Source: Catellatospora vulcania (GTDB taxonomy: Bacteria; Actinomycetota; Actinomycetes; Mycobacteriales; Micromonosporaceae). Taken from it: 64,000 nt of DNA. Below the pieces are notes generated by a model. That model ran no database searches and was not told where the DNA came from. It was given only the letters and a program-made list of their open reading frames with translations. Below are positions 26,449 to 35,254 of this stretch, piece after piece; position 1 is the first letter of the stretch; the number at the start of each line of letters is the position of its first letter. The DNA lies in NCBI RefSeq assembly GCF_009720385.1, contig NZ_WARX01000014.1, positions 62,001 through 126,000 of the forward strand, written 5' to 3'. Position numbers and translations under genes: made by a program.

Positions 26449-27309
26449 ATGACCGTGGTGGATCTCGACGCGGCTATCGGTTTCGTGGTGAAGAAGGGCG
26501 ACCCGGTCGACCGGGCACGCCTGTCGTACCTGCGTACCGGCGTTACGCCGGCCGAGGAGATCCTCGCGGCGGCCGAGGCAGGACAGGCGGACGGCGGCGG
26601 CTGGTTCGCCACCCAGCGGGGCAAGATCCCTTCCGTCGACGTGACCTGCTTCCGGCTCGCCCAGCTCGACGACCTCGGCGCGCTCGGACGTCCCGGCGTC
26701 AAGCGGGCGTTCGACTGGCTGGCCGGTCGCCAGGCCGCCGACGGCAGCTGGCAGGAGGCCAAGGAGCTGGCCGTCGACGCCCCCGAGTGGGCGCAGCCCG
26801 GCGACCCCGAGGCGACGCTCTACCTGACCGCGAACGCCACGTTCTGGCTCACCGTGATGGGGCTCGACGTGCGCTCGTCGCTGCCGTACGGCGACCCGAC
26901 GCCGATCCCGTACGCAGATGCGGCCCTGCGCGGCGCGGAGTTCATCAAGAACAGCCTCAACTCGGACGGCACCTGGCCGTCGTACCTGGTCACCGGCTGG
27001 CTGGGCGCGGCGGTGATGTACCGGCAGGACATGTTCTACGAGGCCGCGCGTATGCAGGCGGTGCTGGGCGAGCGCCTGCCCGCGATGGCCCCGGCCGACG
27101 CCGCCGCGATGGCGGCCACGATGCGCCGGGTCGGCGTGTCGGCCGACGACTGGACGATGATCGCCGCGAAGCGCCGCCTGGCGGAGACCCAGCGCACCGA
27201 CGGCGGCTGGGAGTCCGAGGACGGCGAGACCTTCGACGTCCACCTGACCCTCAACGTCATCCGGGCGCTGTACGAGGTCACCCCACCCGGCCAGTCCAGC
27301 CTCCTCTGA
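26449..27309 (+). CDS. Prenyltransferase/squalene-cyclase-type repeat protein
   Basis: 286 residues. The protein shows four repeats with the DG.W signature of alpha/alpha barrels: ADGGGWFATQ, ADGSWQEAK, SDGTWPSYL and TDGGWESED. These QW-like repeats are found in terpene cyclases and protein prenyltransferase subunits. There is no DXDD or DDxxD motif of a cyclase, so it may be a non-catalytic repeat protein. The ATG at 26449 lies at the beginning of MTVVDLDAAIGFVVKKGDPV. It is convergent with proA across A3. The function is unknown. Confidence 0.8.
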   Translation: MTVVDLDAAIGFVVKKGDPVDRARLSYLRTGVTPAEEILAAAEAGQADGGGWFATQRGKIPSVDVTCFRLAQLDDLGALGRPGVKRAFDWLAGRQAADGSWQEAKELAVDAPEWAQPGDPEATLYLTANATFWLTVMGLDVRSSLPYGDPTPIPYADAALRGAEFIKNSLNSDGTWPSYLVTGWLGAAVMYRQDMFYEAARMQAVLGERLPAMAPADAAAMAATMRRVGVSADDWTMIAAKRRLAETQRTDGGWESEDGETFDVHLTLNVIRALYEVTPPGQSSLL

Positions 27310-27374
27310 CCCACCCACCCCCGGGGCCTTGCCGCCCGCCCGCCCGCCGGCCTGCGGCCTGCCACCCACTTGCG

Positions 27375-27435
27375 ACAACTCTTAAAAACTTGCGGCCTCA
27401 GAAGCGTTCTGAGGCCGCAAGTTTTTAAGAGTTGT
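27375..27435. repeat. Palindromic element A3 (61 bp)
   Basis: Third family A copy, 29-bp arms with loop GCG and no mismatch. Both arms carry an A-T for G-C exchange compared with A1/A2 (CTTAAAAACTTG against CTTAAAGACTTG, and its partner CAAGTTTTTAAG), so the pairing was preserved. It is between convergent genes (26449 gene and proA), followed by a (GGGTC)n run at 27471-27500. Confidence 0.92.
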
Positions 27436-27537
27436 GCCGCGTGGCACCGCAGGCGTCGCGTGCCGGGCCGGGTCGGGTCGGGTCGGGTCGGGGGCGGGAG
27501 GTGGGGCGGGAGGTGGCGCGGGTCGGGTGGGCTGGGG

Positions 27538-28782
27538 TCAGGTGCGGATCTGGCCGTCGCCGGTGATGACGTACTTGGTGCTGGTCAGTTCCGGCAGGCC
27601 CATCGGGCCGCGGGCGTGCAGCTTCTGGGTGGAGATGCCGATCTCCGCGCCGAAGCCGAGCTCGCCGCCGTCGACGAACCGGGTCGACGCGTTCACCAGC
27701 ACCGCCGCCGCGTCGACCTGCGCCGTGAACCGGTTCGCGGCCGGCAGCGAGGACGTGATGATCGCCTCGGAGTGGCCGGAGCCGTAGCGCCGGATGTGCG
27801 CGACCGCCTCGTCCAGCGACGGCACCACCCGCGCGGACAGCTCCAGGGCCAGGTACTCGGTGCCCCAGTCGTCCTCGGTCGCCGCCACGACGTCAGCGGA
27901 GTACGCGGCGATCTCCGGCGAGCCGTGCACGGTCACGCGGTGTTCGCGCAGCGCGGCCAGGGCGGCGGGCAGGAACGCGTCCGCGACGGCCGCGTGCACC
28001 AGCAGCGACTCGGCCGAGTTGCACACCGACGGCCGCTGCACCTTCGCGTTGAGCAGGATGGTCAGCGCCATGTCCAGGTCGGCGGACTCGTCGACGTAGA
28101 TGTGGCAGTTGCCGACGCCGGTCTCGATCACGGGGACCGAGGACTCCTCGACCACGGTGCGGATCAGTGACGCGCCGCCGCGCGGGATCAGCACGTCGAC
28201 CAGGCCGCGCGCCCGCATCAGCTCCTTGACGGTGTCCCGGGTGGTCGAGTCGACCAGCTGGACCGCGTCGGCGGGCAGCCCGGCCGCGACGAGCGCGTCG
28301 CGCAGCACGTCGACGATCGCCGCGTTGGAGCGGGCCGCCGAGCCGGAGCCGCGCAGCAGCACCGCGTTGCCCGACTTCAGGGTCAGGCCCGCCGCGTCGG
28401 CGGTGACGTTCGGGCGGGCCTCGTAGATGATGCCGACCACGCCGAACGGCACCCGCAGCTGGCGCACCTGCAGGCCGTTGGGCAGGGTGCCGCCGCGTAC
28501 CACCTCGCCGACCGGGTCCGGCAGGCCCGCGATCTGGCGCAGGCCGTCGGCCATCCCGGCCAGCCGCGACTCGTTGAGCGCGAGCCGGTCCACGGTCGAC
28601 TCCGGCGTGCCCTGCTCGCGCGCCGCGGCCACGTCCAGACCGTTGGCTTCCAAGATCTCGGGGGTACGCGCGGCGAGCGCGTCGGCCATCGCCGCCAGCC
28701 CGGCGTCCTTGGCCCTGCGCGAGGCCGTGGCCAGCACCTGTGCCGCCTCGCGGGCTCGCGCCGCCTGCTCGATGACGCTCAT
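27538..28782 (-). CDS. proA: Glutamate-5-semialdehyde dehydrogenase (gamma-glutamyl phosphate reductase)
   Basis: 414 residues from ATG 28782 ([20 protein letters not shown]). An aldehyde-dehydrogenase-fold enzyme reducing gamma-glutamyl phosphate with NADPH, the second step of proline synthesis. Recognised features are [36 protein letters not shown] and the Cys-containing [13 protein letters not shown] with the catalytic Cys. The C-terminal HAEAIIT-like segment is [10 protein letters not shown]. It follows proB on the same strand, but with a 149-bp gap holding element B3, so the two may be partly uncoupled. Confidence 0.95.
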   Translation of the reverse strand: MSVIEQAARAREAAQVLATASRRAKDAGLAAMADALAARTPEILEANGLDVAAAREQGTPESTVDRLALNESRLAGMADGLRQIAGLPDPVGEVVRGGTLPNGLQVRQLRVPFGVVGIIYEARPNVTADAAGLTLKSGNAVLLRGSGSAARSNAAIVDVLRDALVAAGLPADAVQLVDSTTRDTVKELMRARGLVDVLIPRGGASLIRTVVEESSVPVIETGVGNCHIYVDESADLDMALTILLNAKVQRPSVCNSAESLLVHAAVADAFLPAALAALREHRVTVHGSPEIAAYSADVVAATEDDWGTEYLALELSARVVPSLDEAVAHIRRYGSGHSEAIITSSLPAANRFTAQVDAAAVLVNASTRFVDGGELGFGAEIGISTQKLHARGPMGLPELTSTKYVITGDGQIRT

Positions 28783-28847
28783 GTCGTTTCCAGCCTTCCT
28801 TGGTGCTCGGGCTCGTCGCCACATCGCCGCAGCTCACCCTGCGAGCT

Positions 28848-28931
28848 GCGTTAAGAAGGTGCCCCTCCGCCACGCATAGCGTGCTGCAATTCTGCTCGCC
28901 TCGCTGACGCGAGCCGACGAAGGCGCCTTCC
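28848..28931. repeat. Palindromic element B3, degenerate and interrupted
   Basis: Left part GCGTTAAGAAGGTGCCCC, core CGCATAGCG and right part GAAGGCGCCTTCC are family B elements, but about 35 bp (TGCAATTCTGCTCGC... and a TCGCTGACGCGA palindrome) separate the core from the right part. It lies between proB and proA and ends at the proB stop codon. Confidence 0.65.
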
Positions 28932-30047
28932 CTACAGCAGGACGAGGTCGTCGCGGTGGATTACTTCGCGTTCGTAGGCGGGGCCGAAAGTGGCGGCCAG
29001 TTCGCCGGTGGAGCGGCCGAGTAGGCCGGGCAGTTCGAGGGCGTCGTAGTTGACCAGGCCGCGGGCCACCGCGTGGCCGGTGACGTCGATCAGGTCGACG
29101 GGGTCGCCGGCCGTGAAAGCGCCGTCGACGCGGGTGATGCCGGCCGGGAGCAGGGAGGCGCGGCGGTCGACGACGGCGGTGACCGCGCCCGGGTCCAGGT
29201 GCAGGCGGCCGCGGGCCGTGGTGGCGTGGGCGAGCCAGTGCAGGCGGGCGGTCGCGCGTACCCCCGCGGCGTGGAAGAGCGTGCCCACCGCCTCGCCGGA
29301 CAGGGCCGCGGCGGCCAGGGGCGCCGCGGTCAGCACCACCGGGATGCCCGCGTCGGTCGCGATGCGGGCCGCCTCGACCTTGGTGACCATGCCGCCGGTG
29401 CCCACCCCGGCGCTGCCGACGCCGCCCACCGACACCTCGGCGAGCTGTGCGAAGTCGGTGACCTCGTCGACCTTCCGGGAGCCGGGCTGCGACGGGTGGC
29501 CGGTGTAGAGCGCGTCGACGTCCGACAGCAGCACCAGCAGGTCGGCCTGGACGAGGGCGGCCACCAGCGCGGCCAGCCGGTCGTTGTCGCCGAAGCGGAT
29601 CTCCTCGGTGGCCACGGTGTCGTTCTCGTTGATGATCGGCACGGCCTGCATGTCGAGCAGTTTGCGCAGCGTGCGGTGGGCGTTGCGGTAGTGCGCACGC
29701 CGGGTCACGTCATCGACGGTCAGCAGCACCTGCCCGACGGTCCGCCCGTGCCGCCCGAACTCCTCGGTGTACGCGTGCATCAGCCGCCCCTGGCCCACAC
29801 TGGCCGCCGCCTGCTGCGTGGCCAGATCCCGCGGTCGCCGCGACAACCCGAGCGGAGCCAGCCCCGCCGCGATCGCCCCCGACGACACCAGCACGACCTC
29901 CCGCCGCCGCGCCTGGTCGTCCACGCTGCACAGCGCCCCGACCAGGGCCGCCAAGCGCCCCGGATCCAACCCACCGGCGGCAGTCGTCAACGACGACGAC
30001 CCCACCTTCACCACCACCCGCCGAGCCCGGGTGACTACTGCACGCAT
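28932..30047 (-). CDS. proB: Glutamate 5-kinase
   Basis: 371 residues from ATG 30047 (MRAVVTRARRVVVKVGSSSL). Amino-acid-kinase domain with VVVKVGSSSLTT, LVSSGAIAAGLAPLG, INENDTVATEEIRFGDND (~155-172) and TGGMVTKVEAARIA, then a C-terminal PUA domain (from ~285). It phosphorylates glutamate, the committed step of proline synthesis, and is usually inhibited by proline. Upstream frame extension to 30185 overlaps element C2 and is rejected. Confidence 0.95.
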   Translation of the reverse strand: MRAVVTRARRVVVKVGSSSLTTAAGGLDPGRLAALVGALCSVDDQARRREVVLVSSGAIAAGLAPLGLSRRPRDLATQQAAASVGQGRLMHAYTEEFGRHGRTVGQVLLTVDDVTRRAHYRNAHRTLRKLLDMQAVPIINENDTVATEEIRFGDNDRLAALVAALVQADLLVLLSDVDALYTGHPSQPGSRKVDEVTDFAQLAEVSVGGVGSAGVGTGGMVTKVEAARIATDAGIPVVLTAAPLAAAALSGEAVGTLFHAAGVRATARLHWLAHATTARGRLHLDPGAVTAVVDRRASLLPAGITRVDGAFTAGDPVDLIDVTGHAVARGLVNYDALELPGLLGRSTGELAATFGPAYEREVIHRDDLVLL

Positions 30048-30126
30048 CCGCCCATTCTGCCGCCCCCACCTCCCCCCACCCCGCACCGATCCCACCTGCT
30101 GGCGCGTCCCCCGGCACCCTCCCGCG

Positions 30127-30185
30127 TTGATCATGAACTTATGGCACGGGTCGGCGGCGTGTCGTGTGCACAACTTCCTGATCAA
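30127..30185. repeat. Palindromic element C2 (59 bp, degenerate right arm)
   Basis: Same length and left half as C1 (TTGATCATGAACTTATGGCA), then a CGGCGGCGTGTCG centre; the right arm is CACAACTTCCTGATCAA, which has lost part of its pairing. Its right half resembles that of C3. It is in the divergent gap between proB and the alkyltransferase-like gene, ending 13 bp before the latter's start. Confidence 0.85.
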
Positions 30186-30198
30186 TTAGCCTTCGGCC

Positions 30199-30492
30199 AT
30201 GACCCCCGAGGAGTACGCCGAAGCGGTGCTGCGGATGGTCGAGGCGATCCCGCCCGGCCGGGTGATGACCTACGGCGCGATCGCCGACGCGCTCGCGGAC
30301 GAGTCGGGCCGCAACTCGGCCCGCCGCGTCGGCACGATCATGGCGAAACACGGCGGCGGGGTGCCCTGGCACCGCGTGGTCGGCGCCGGTGGCCGCCTTC
30401 CTCCCGGTCACGAGAACGAGGCCCGCCGTCGCCTCACCGCCGAAGGCGTCCCCTTCCGCGGCGACCGCGTCGCCCCCACCGCCATCAACTAG
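30199..30492 (+). CDS. Alkyltransferase-like protein (ATL, MGMT-related)
   Basis: 97 residues. Single domain of the DNA-binding part of O6-alkylguanine-DNA alkyltransferase: IPPGRVMTYGAIADALA (~17-33), NSARRVGTIMAKH, and PWHRVVGAGGRL at 56-67. In true MGMT the active site is PCHRV; here Cys is replaced by Trp57, the diagnostic change of ATL proteins, which bind alkylated guanine and recruit nucleotide excision repair instead of transferring the alkyl group. M. tuberculosis Rv3204 near moeZ is a comparable gene. The start lies 13 bp after element C2. Confidence 0.92.
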   Translation: MTPEEYAEAVLRMVEAIPPGRVMTYGAIADALADESGRNSARRVGTIMAKHGGGVPWHRVVGAGGRLPPGHENEARRRLTAEGVPFRGDRVAPTAIN

Positions 30493-30612
30493 CGGCCGTC
30501 TCGCCCCACCCTGCCGACCGGGGCACCCCCGCCGACCGGGCCGCCCCCGCTGACCAGGCCGCACGCGCTGACCGGGCCGCCCGCACCGGCGGCGGCCGAT
30601 CGCACATGCGCC

Positions 30613-30694
30613 TCAAGATCGCCCGACTTGCCAGGCGCCTGTGCGTATCTTGACCCCGCTTACCCGCGATTGCCTGGCAAGTCGAAGGATCAAC
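30613..30694. repeat. Palindromic element F2 (about 82 bp, inverted relative to F1)
   Basis: Left arm TCAAGATCGCCCGACTTGCC, right arm GGCAAGTCGAAGGATCAAC; centre GCCTGTGCGTATCTTGACCC. The centre is the complement of the centre of F1, so the two elements are inserted in opposite directions. It lies between convergent genes and next to C3. Confidence 0.82.
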
Positions 30695-30719
30695 ACCGCC
30701 GCCCGCCGGGCCGCGATCA

Positions 30720-30777
30720 TGATCATGAAGTTGTGGCCACGACACGCCGTCGAGCCGTGCCATAAGTTCATGATCAA
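30720..30777. repeat. Palindromic element C3 (58 bp, reverse orientation)
   Basis: The complement of this element matches C1 and C2 (TTGATCATGAACTTATGGCA ...). Arms pair well: TGATCATGAAGTTGTGGC against GCCATAAGTTCATGATCA. It ends 5 bp before the stop of the gamma-glutamyltransferase-like gene, between convergent genes. F2 and C3 together fill most of the 290-bp gap. Confidence 0.87.
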
Positions 30778-30782
30778 CCCGC

Positions 30783-32186
30783 CTACAGGAGGAGGCGGGC
30801 GGCGCCGCCGCGGCGGGGGTCGCCGGAGGCGCCGGCGGTGCCGATGGCGGAGACGCCGCCGAAGTAGTGGTTGCGGTCTGGCCAGCGGTTGACGGTGTAG
30901 CCGGATTCGGCCAGGGCCATCTCCTCGGGGACGGGGAAGTGCGGTTCCACGTGGACCACGTCGTCGACGGGATGCAGGCGCGGGGCGGCTACGGCGGCGG
31001 TGGTGTCCTCACCGTCGATCAGGACGCCGACCAGCGTGCGCAGCAGGGCGGAGCGGATCCGGGACGCTCCGGCGGAGCCGATGGCCAGGCGGAGCGCGCC
31101 GTCGGCGTCGAGCACCACGAGCGGGCACATCATCGAGGCCAGGCGCTCGCCGGGGGCGAGTTCGCCGGAGTACAGCTCGCCCTCGCCGAGCATCGAGTTG
31201 AGGTGCACGCCCAGGCCGGGTAGCCAGACGCCGGAGCCGAGGCCGAGCGTGGTGGTGATGACGCAGGCGTTGCCGGCGCTGTCGACGGCCGTGACGTTGG
31301 TGGTGTCGCCGAGCCGGTCGTCGGGGCCGCGTACGTCGAGCGCGTCGGCCAGCACCACGGCGCGTTCCGGGTGGGGCATGGCGGCCAGGTCCGGGGGCAG
31401 CGCGCGCAGCGTCTGCACGGTGCGGTTGAGGTCGGCGCGGCCGTGCACGAGACTCCCGGCCAGCTCGGCGGTGGTCACCGCCCGTTCGAGCACCTGGTAT
31501 GCGGACAGGTCGAGCGGCCCGAGCGCCCCGCCGTCGGCGCGCACCGACTCGACGACGGCCGCGCCGAGCTTGCCGGTGTAGCAGGTGGCGGGGCCGTCGT
31601 CGGCGAGGATGTCCAGCGCGTCGGCGAGCCCGGCGTGGAACAGCCGGTCGCCGCCCTGCAGCAGCCGGCCGCCGGGCGCGTACGCCGGGCCGCCCTGGCC
31701 GGGCAGCATGGCCTCGATGAGCGAGGGCAGGGTGACCGCGTGCGCGAAGGGCATGGCGACGCCGGCGCGGGCGAGCCCGGCGGCGGGCGCGACGACGTCG
31801 GCCCAGGGCAGGGCGCCCCAACGCGAGTGAATCTCGCCACACCCCGCGGGCAGGCCGGGGACCGCGACGGAGGCCCCGCCGATCTCGTACGGCAGCGGCA
31901 CCTCGCCGAACCGCACGGCGATCGGCGTCATCGGCTCCGCCTTGCGATCACCGTCCAGGCCGGGCATCGCAACGAAGAAGTCAAGGCAGGTGACCTGGCC
32001 AGACGAAGATTCGTAGTAAGTGGCGTACCCGCCGCCGCCCAGTCCCGTGAAGATCGTCTCAGCGACGCAGGCGGCCAGCGTCGCGGCGACCGCCGCGTCG
32101 GCCGCCGTTCCGCCCATCCGCAGTACCCGAAGGCCTACATCAGCGGTGGCCGGATGGCCCGCTGCCACACCGGCAGGTACCAGCAT
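30783..32186 (-). CDS. Gamma-glutamyltransferase-like Ntn hydrolase
   Basis: 467 residues with GGGAGGCGAG before the ATG at 32186. The N-terminal part has GGTAADAAVAATLAACVAE and TGLGGGGYATYYE typical of the GGT large subunit. The expected cleavage site is around residue 295 in GDTTNVTAVDSAGNA: the nucleophile Thr is kept, but the usual TTH.S.VD is TTNVTAVD, so the His is Asn. The following small subunit of ~170 residues ends FGGVSAIGTAG.SGDPRRGG as in the family. No signal peptide is seen, so it should be cytoplasmic. It shares a 28-bp divergent promoter gap with the transporter gene. Substrate uncertain. Confidence 0.85.
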   Translation of the reverse strand: MLVPAGVAAGHPATADVGLRVLRMGGTAADAAVAATLAACVAETIFTGLGGGGYATYYESSSGQVTCLDFFVAMPGLDGDRKAEPMTPIAVRFGEVPLPYEIGGASVAVPGLPAGCGEIHSRWGALPWADVVAPAAGLARAGVAMPFAHAVTLPSLIEAMLPGQGGPAYAPGGRLLQGGDRLFHAGLADALDILADDGPATCYTGKLGAAVVESVRADGGALGPLDLSAYQVLERAVTTAELAGSLVHGRADLNRTVQTLRALPPDLAAMPHPERAVVLADALDVRGPDDRLGDTTNVTAVDSAGNACVITTTLGLGSGVWLPGLGVHLNSMLGEGELYSGELAPGERLASMMCPLVVLDADGALRLAIGSAGASRIRSALLRTLVGVLIDGEDTTAAVAAPRLHPVDDVVHVEPHFPVPEEMALAESGYTVNRWPDRNHYFGGVSAIGTAGASGDPRRGGAARLLL

Positions 32187-32214
32187 TCACTCGCCTCCCG
32201 TACGATCCGCGCTC

Positions 32215-33600
32215 ATGACATCCAGTGTGGAGGTGATGGAGGCTCCGGACGAAGCGCTTCCCACTCGAGTGCGAGTGGGATATTCGCTCGGCTCCCTGGT
32301 GACCGGTGCTTTCGGCACCGTCCCTGGCCTGTTGCTGCTGCCGTACCTGACCGACACCCTGGGTGTCGCCGCGGGCCTGGCGGGCCTGCTGGTGCTGCTA
32401 CCCAAAGCCTGGGACGTCATGCTCAACCCGGTGGTCGGCCGCATCTCGGACCGCACCCAGACCCGCTGGGGCGCCCGCCGCCCCTACCTGCTCTTCGCCG
32501 GCCTGGCCATGGCCGTGCTGTTCGCGCTGCTGTTCGCCGCCCCATTCGGCGACGGCGGCCAGGCGGGCCTGTACGTCGCGGTGATGTTCCTGCTCACGGC
32601 CACCGCGTTCGCCTTCTTCCAGGTGCCCTACGTGGCCATGCCCGCCGAGATGACCGGCTCCTACTCCGAGCGCACCCGGCTGATGACCTGGCGGGTGGCG
32701 CTGCTGGCCACCTCGATCCTGGTCTCCGGCGCGATGGCCCCGATCATCCGCGACGCGATGGGCGGCGGCCTGCCCGGCTACCGCTGGATGGCGCTGTTCG
32801 TCGCCACGATCATGGTGGGCGGCACGCTGATCGTGTTCGTGAGCACCCGCTCCGCCCCGACCGGCACCATCACCGCCAGCGAGCCGTCGCTGCGCGCCCA
32901 GCTCAAGGTGGTCGCCGCGAACCGGCCGTTCCGGGTGCTGGTGGCCTGCTTCGTGGCGCAGTCGACCGGGGTGGCCTGCATGCTCGGCGGTGTCGAGTAC
33001 TTCGCCAAGCACGTGCTCGGCGACGCGGGCACCACCACCGCCCTGTTCGTGGTCGTGGTCAGCCCGGCGCTGTTCGTGATGCCGGTGTGGCGCCGCGTCG
33101 GCGAGCGCCTCGGCAAGCTCAAGGGCTACGTGGTCGCCTCGATCACGCTCACCGTGGCGACGCTCGCGCTGTCGGCGGCCCCGCTGCTGCCGCACTGGAC
33201 GATCTACTCGATCATCGCGCTGATGGGCTTCGGCTATGCCGGCCAGCAGCTGTTCGGCCTGTCCATGCTGCCCGACTGCATCGCGTACGACACCGCCCGC
33301 ACCGGCAAGCGGCAGGCCGGCGTGTTCACCGGGGTGTGGACCGCGGGGGAGACCCTGGGTCTGGCGCTCGGGCCGTTCATCTTCGGCGTGGTGCTCCAGC
33401 TCTTCGGCTACATCTCCACCACCGCAGGTGAGACGGTCGCGCAGAGCGATCTGGCGAAGACGGGAGTACTGCTCGGGTTCACTGTGGTGCCGGGTCTTAT
33501 CGTGGGCATCGCGCTGGTGCTGCTGCGCGGGTACGACCTCGGTGGCGACCCGGCCGTCACGAGCGGCGAACCGCTGCCCGAGGCAGCTCCGGCCAGGTAG
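32215..33600 (+). CDS. MFS transporter of the GPH (glycoside-pentoside-hexuronide) type
   Basis: 461 residues with about 12 hydrophobic segments. Family features are KAWDVMLNPVVGRISDRTQTRWGARRPYLL near helix 2-3 and FQVPYVAMPAEMTGSYSERTRLMTWR near helix 4-5, together with LFGLSMLPDCIAYD in the second half. GPH carriers import sugars or related compounds with cations; the cargo here is unknown. ATG at 32215 is used because it is preceded by a short spacer shared with the divergent gene. It runs co-directionally with the unknown gene at 33645. Confidence 0.88.
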   Translation: MTSSVEVMEAPDEALPTRVRVGYSLGSLVTGAFGTVPGLLLLPYLTDTLGVAAGLAGLLVLLPKAWDVMLNPVVGRISDRTQTRWGARRPYLLFAGLAMAVLFALLFAAPFGDGGQAGLYVAVMFLLTATAFAFFQVPYVAMPAEMTGSYSERTRLMTWRVALLATSILVSGAMAPIIRDAMGGGLPGYRWMALFVATIMVGGTLIVFVSTRSAPTGTITASEPSLRAQLKVVAANRPFRVLVACFVAQSTGVACMLGGVEYFAKHVLGDAGTTTALFVVVVSPALFVMPVWRRVGERLGKLKGYVVASITLTVATLALSAAPLLPHWTIYSIIALMGFGYAGQQLFGLSMLPDCIAYDTARTGKRQAGVFTGVWTAGETLGLALGPFIFGVVLQLFGYISTTAGETVAQSDLAKTGVLLGFTVVPGLIVGIALVLLRGYDLGGDPAVTSGEPLPEAAPAR

Positions 33601-33644
33601 CTCCACGTCTTGCGTACAGGACCTCAGGGGAGGGTGCACGCCAC

Positions 33645-34670
33645 ATGTTCGTGCAGCATGTTCAGCGGTTCCACCAGCTCATCCTCGGCCAGGATGTGAA
33701 CTCCGCGCTGGCCGCGGTGGCTCCGCTGGTGCAGGCTGCCCGGCTGGCGCCGGCGCACGAGCTGACCCCGGCGGTGACCCACCTGGCCCCGGCCATCGGG
33801 GCGGCGCCGATCCCGTTCGTCGCGGCCACCGCGGCCACCGCCGCGGGCGCGCTCGTCGAGCTGGGCGGCTCGCCCGGCCCGCTCACCCGGATCGTGCTGG
33901 AGCGCCTGAACAGTGCCCTGACCGGCACGCACGCGTTCATCGACGCGTGGATGGCGTACGCCGGCGGCCGGCCGCTGCCGGAGCGTACGCAGCTGGACAT
34001 CACGGTGGCGACCGGCCTACTGGCCTCCCAGCTCGGCCCGGACCGGGCGATGCCGCTGGTGGCCGCGTGGCGCGACGCCCCGCACTGGGCGCTCGCTGCC
34101 GTGGCCTGCCTGCACCACGCCGAGGCGCGGGCCCAGCTCGGCGACCGGGCCGCCTGGACCGCGCAGGTCGACCCGCTGCACTCGGCCGCCCCCGCGTTCA
34201 TGCGGCTCATCCTGGCGCTGCGCATCATCGACGAGCACCTGCTGGTGCTGCACCGGCCGACCCGGCGCGGGGCGATGGTGTTCGTCAGCGGCGTGGCCGA
34301 CAACTTCCAGCTGCAGACGCTGCTCGCCGACGCGCTGATCGGGGCGGGCCTGGTGCAGGGCAAGCGGCCCGACGCGCGCTGGATCAGCGCGTTCCAGCAC
34401 GGGCCGGACGGCACCGTGCTGGAGCATGTGGACGACAGCTTCCACCTCACCGACGCGACCGGCGCGACCATGCGCAACGAGGCCGGTCCGGCCGACATCG
34501 CCGTGGTCAGCGGCTCGCGCATCCTGGTGCTGGACGACGCCCGCTACAGCCGGCACTGGCGGCCGGGGCGGCGCTTCCCGATCACCGCCCAGGTGCGCGT
34601 CGACCGCATCCTGACGCAGGAGGAGGTCGAGGCGTGGTTGGGCTACGTCCCGCCCACCTCCGCGGTCTAG
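33645..34670 (+). CDS. Hypothetical soluble protein upstream of nuoB
   Basis: 341 residues, ATG after GGGGAGGGTGC. Not recognised. The first 200 residues are Ala-rich and helical ([40 protein letters not shown]); from ~205 there is a different part ([34 protein letters not shown]) that might be a strand-rich domain. No signal peptide or sure membrane helices, so it is not nuoA although it occupies the place before nuoB. The gap to nuoB is 10 bp, which suggests co-transcription. Confidence 0.75.
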   Translation: MFVQHVQRFHQLILGQDVNSALAAVAPLVQAARLAPAHELTPAVTHLAPAIGAAPIPFVAATAATAAGALVELGGSPGPLTRIVLERLNSALTGTHAFIDAWMAYAGGRPLPERTQLDITVATGLLASQLGPDRAMPLVAAWRDAPHWALAAVACLHHAEARAQLGDRAAWTAQVDPLHSAAPAFMRLILALRIIDEHLLVLHRPTRRGAMVFVSGVADNFQLQTLLADALIGAGLVQGKRPDARWISAFQHGPDGTVLEHVDDSFHLTDATGATMRNEAGPADIAVVSGSRILVLDDARYSRHWRPGRRFPITAQVRVDRILTQEEVEAWLGYVPPTSAV

Positions 34671-34680
34671 GCTGACCCGT

Positions 34681-35202
34681 ATGGCCCTGCCCTCGGTGCT
34701 CGGAGATCCGATCAAGTTCGTGCTGAACTGGGGTCGGCGCTACTCGCTGTGGGTGTTCAACTTCGGCCTGGCCTGCTGCGCGATCGAGTTCATCGCCAGC
34801 AGCATGGGCCGGCACGACTTCATGCGACTGGGCGTGATCCCGTTCGCGCACGGCCCCCGCCAGGCCGACCTGATGGTCGTGTCGGGCACGGTCACCGACA
34901 AGATGGCCCCGGCCATCAAGCGGCTGTACGACCAGATGCCCGAACCCAAGTACGTCATCTCCTTCGGCGCGTGCAGCAACTGCGGCGGTCCGTACTGGGA
35001 CTCGTACTCGGTGACCAAGGGCGTGGACCAGATCATCCCGGTGGACGTGTACGTGCCCGGCTGCCCGCCGCGGCCCGAGGCGCTGCTGCACGGCATCCTG
35101 CGCCTGCAGGAGAAGATCGCCGCGGAGCAGTCCGGCTTCGGCGGCGTGCACCGCCCCGACCCGGCCGCGCTGACCGCCCCGATCGTGTCACCACCGCGCT
35201 GA
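34681..35202 (+). CDS. nuoB: NADH-quinone oxidoreductase subunit B
   Basis: 173 residues. Holds the N2 [4Fe-4S] cluster of complex I, the last in the chain to quinone. The four Cys ligands are visible: the pair in LACCAIEF, one in GACSNCGG and one in VPGCPPRPE. The N-terminal [13 protein letters not shown] is typical. It is separated from nuoC by 2.8 kb with a DUF2252 gene and a sigma-factor pair; nuoA is not upstream. Confidence 0.95.
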   Translation: MALPSVLGDPIKFVLNWGRRYSLWVFNFGLACCAIEFIASSMGRHDFMRLGVIPFAHGPRQADLMVVSGTVTDKMAPAIKRLYDQMPEPKYVISFGACSNCGGPYWDSYSVTKGVDQIIPVDVYVPGCPPRPEALLHGILRLQEKIAAEQSGFGGVHRPDPAALTAPIVSPPR

Positions 35203-35254
35203 CCTGTCCTGTTTCCGCAGCGCCTGGTTGCGATCACGCGTTAGCGTCCAAGCC

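Noticed and set aside
30127-30185. N-terminal extension of ProB through element C2
   Set aside because: The frame runs through the palindrome (ATG 30185) but ProB starts normally at 30047.
33645-34670. Candidate for the missing nuoA
   Set aside because: 341 residues with no clear membrane helices; NuoA is ~120 residues with three helices.
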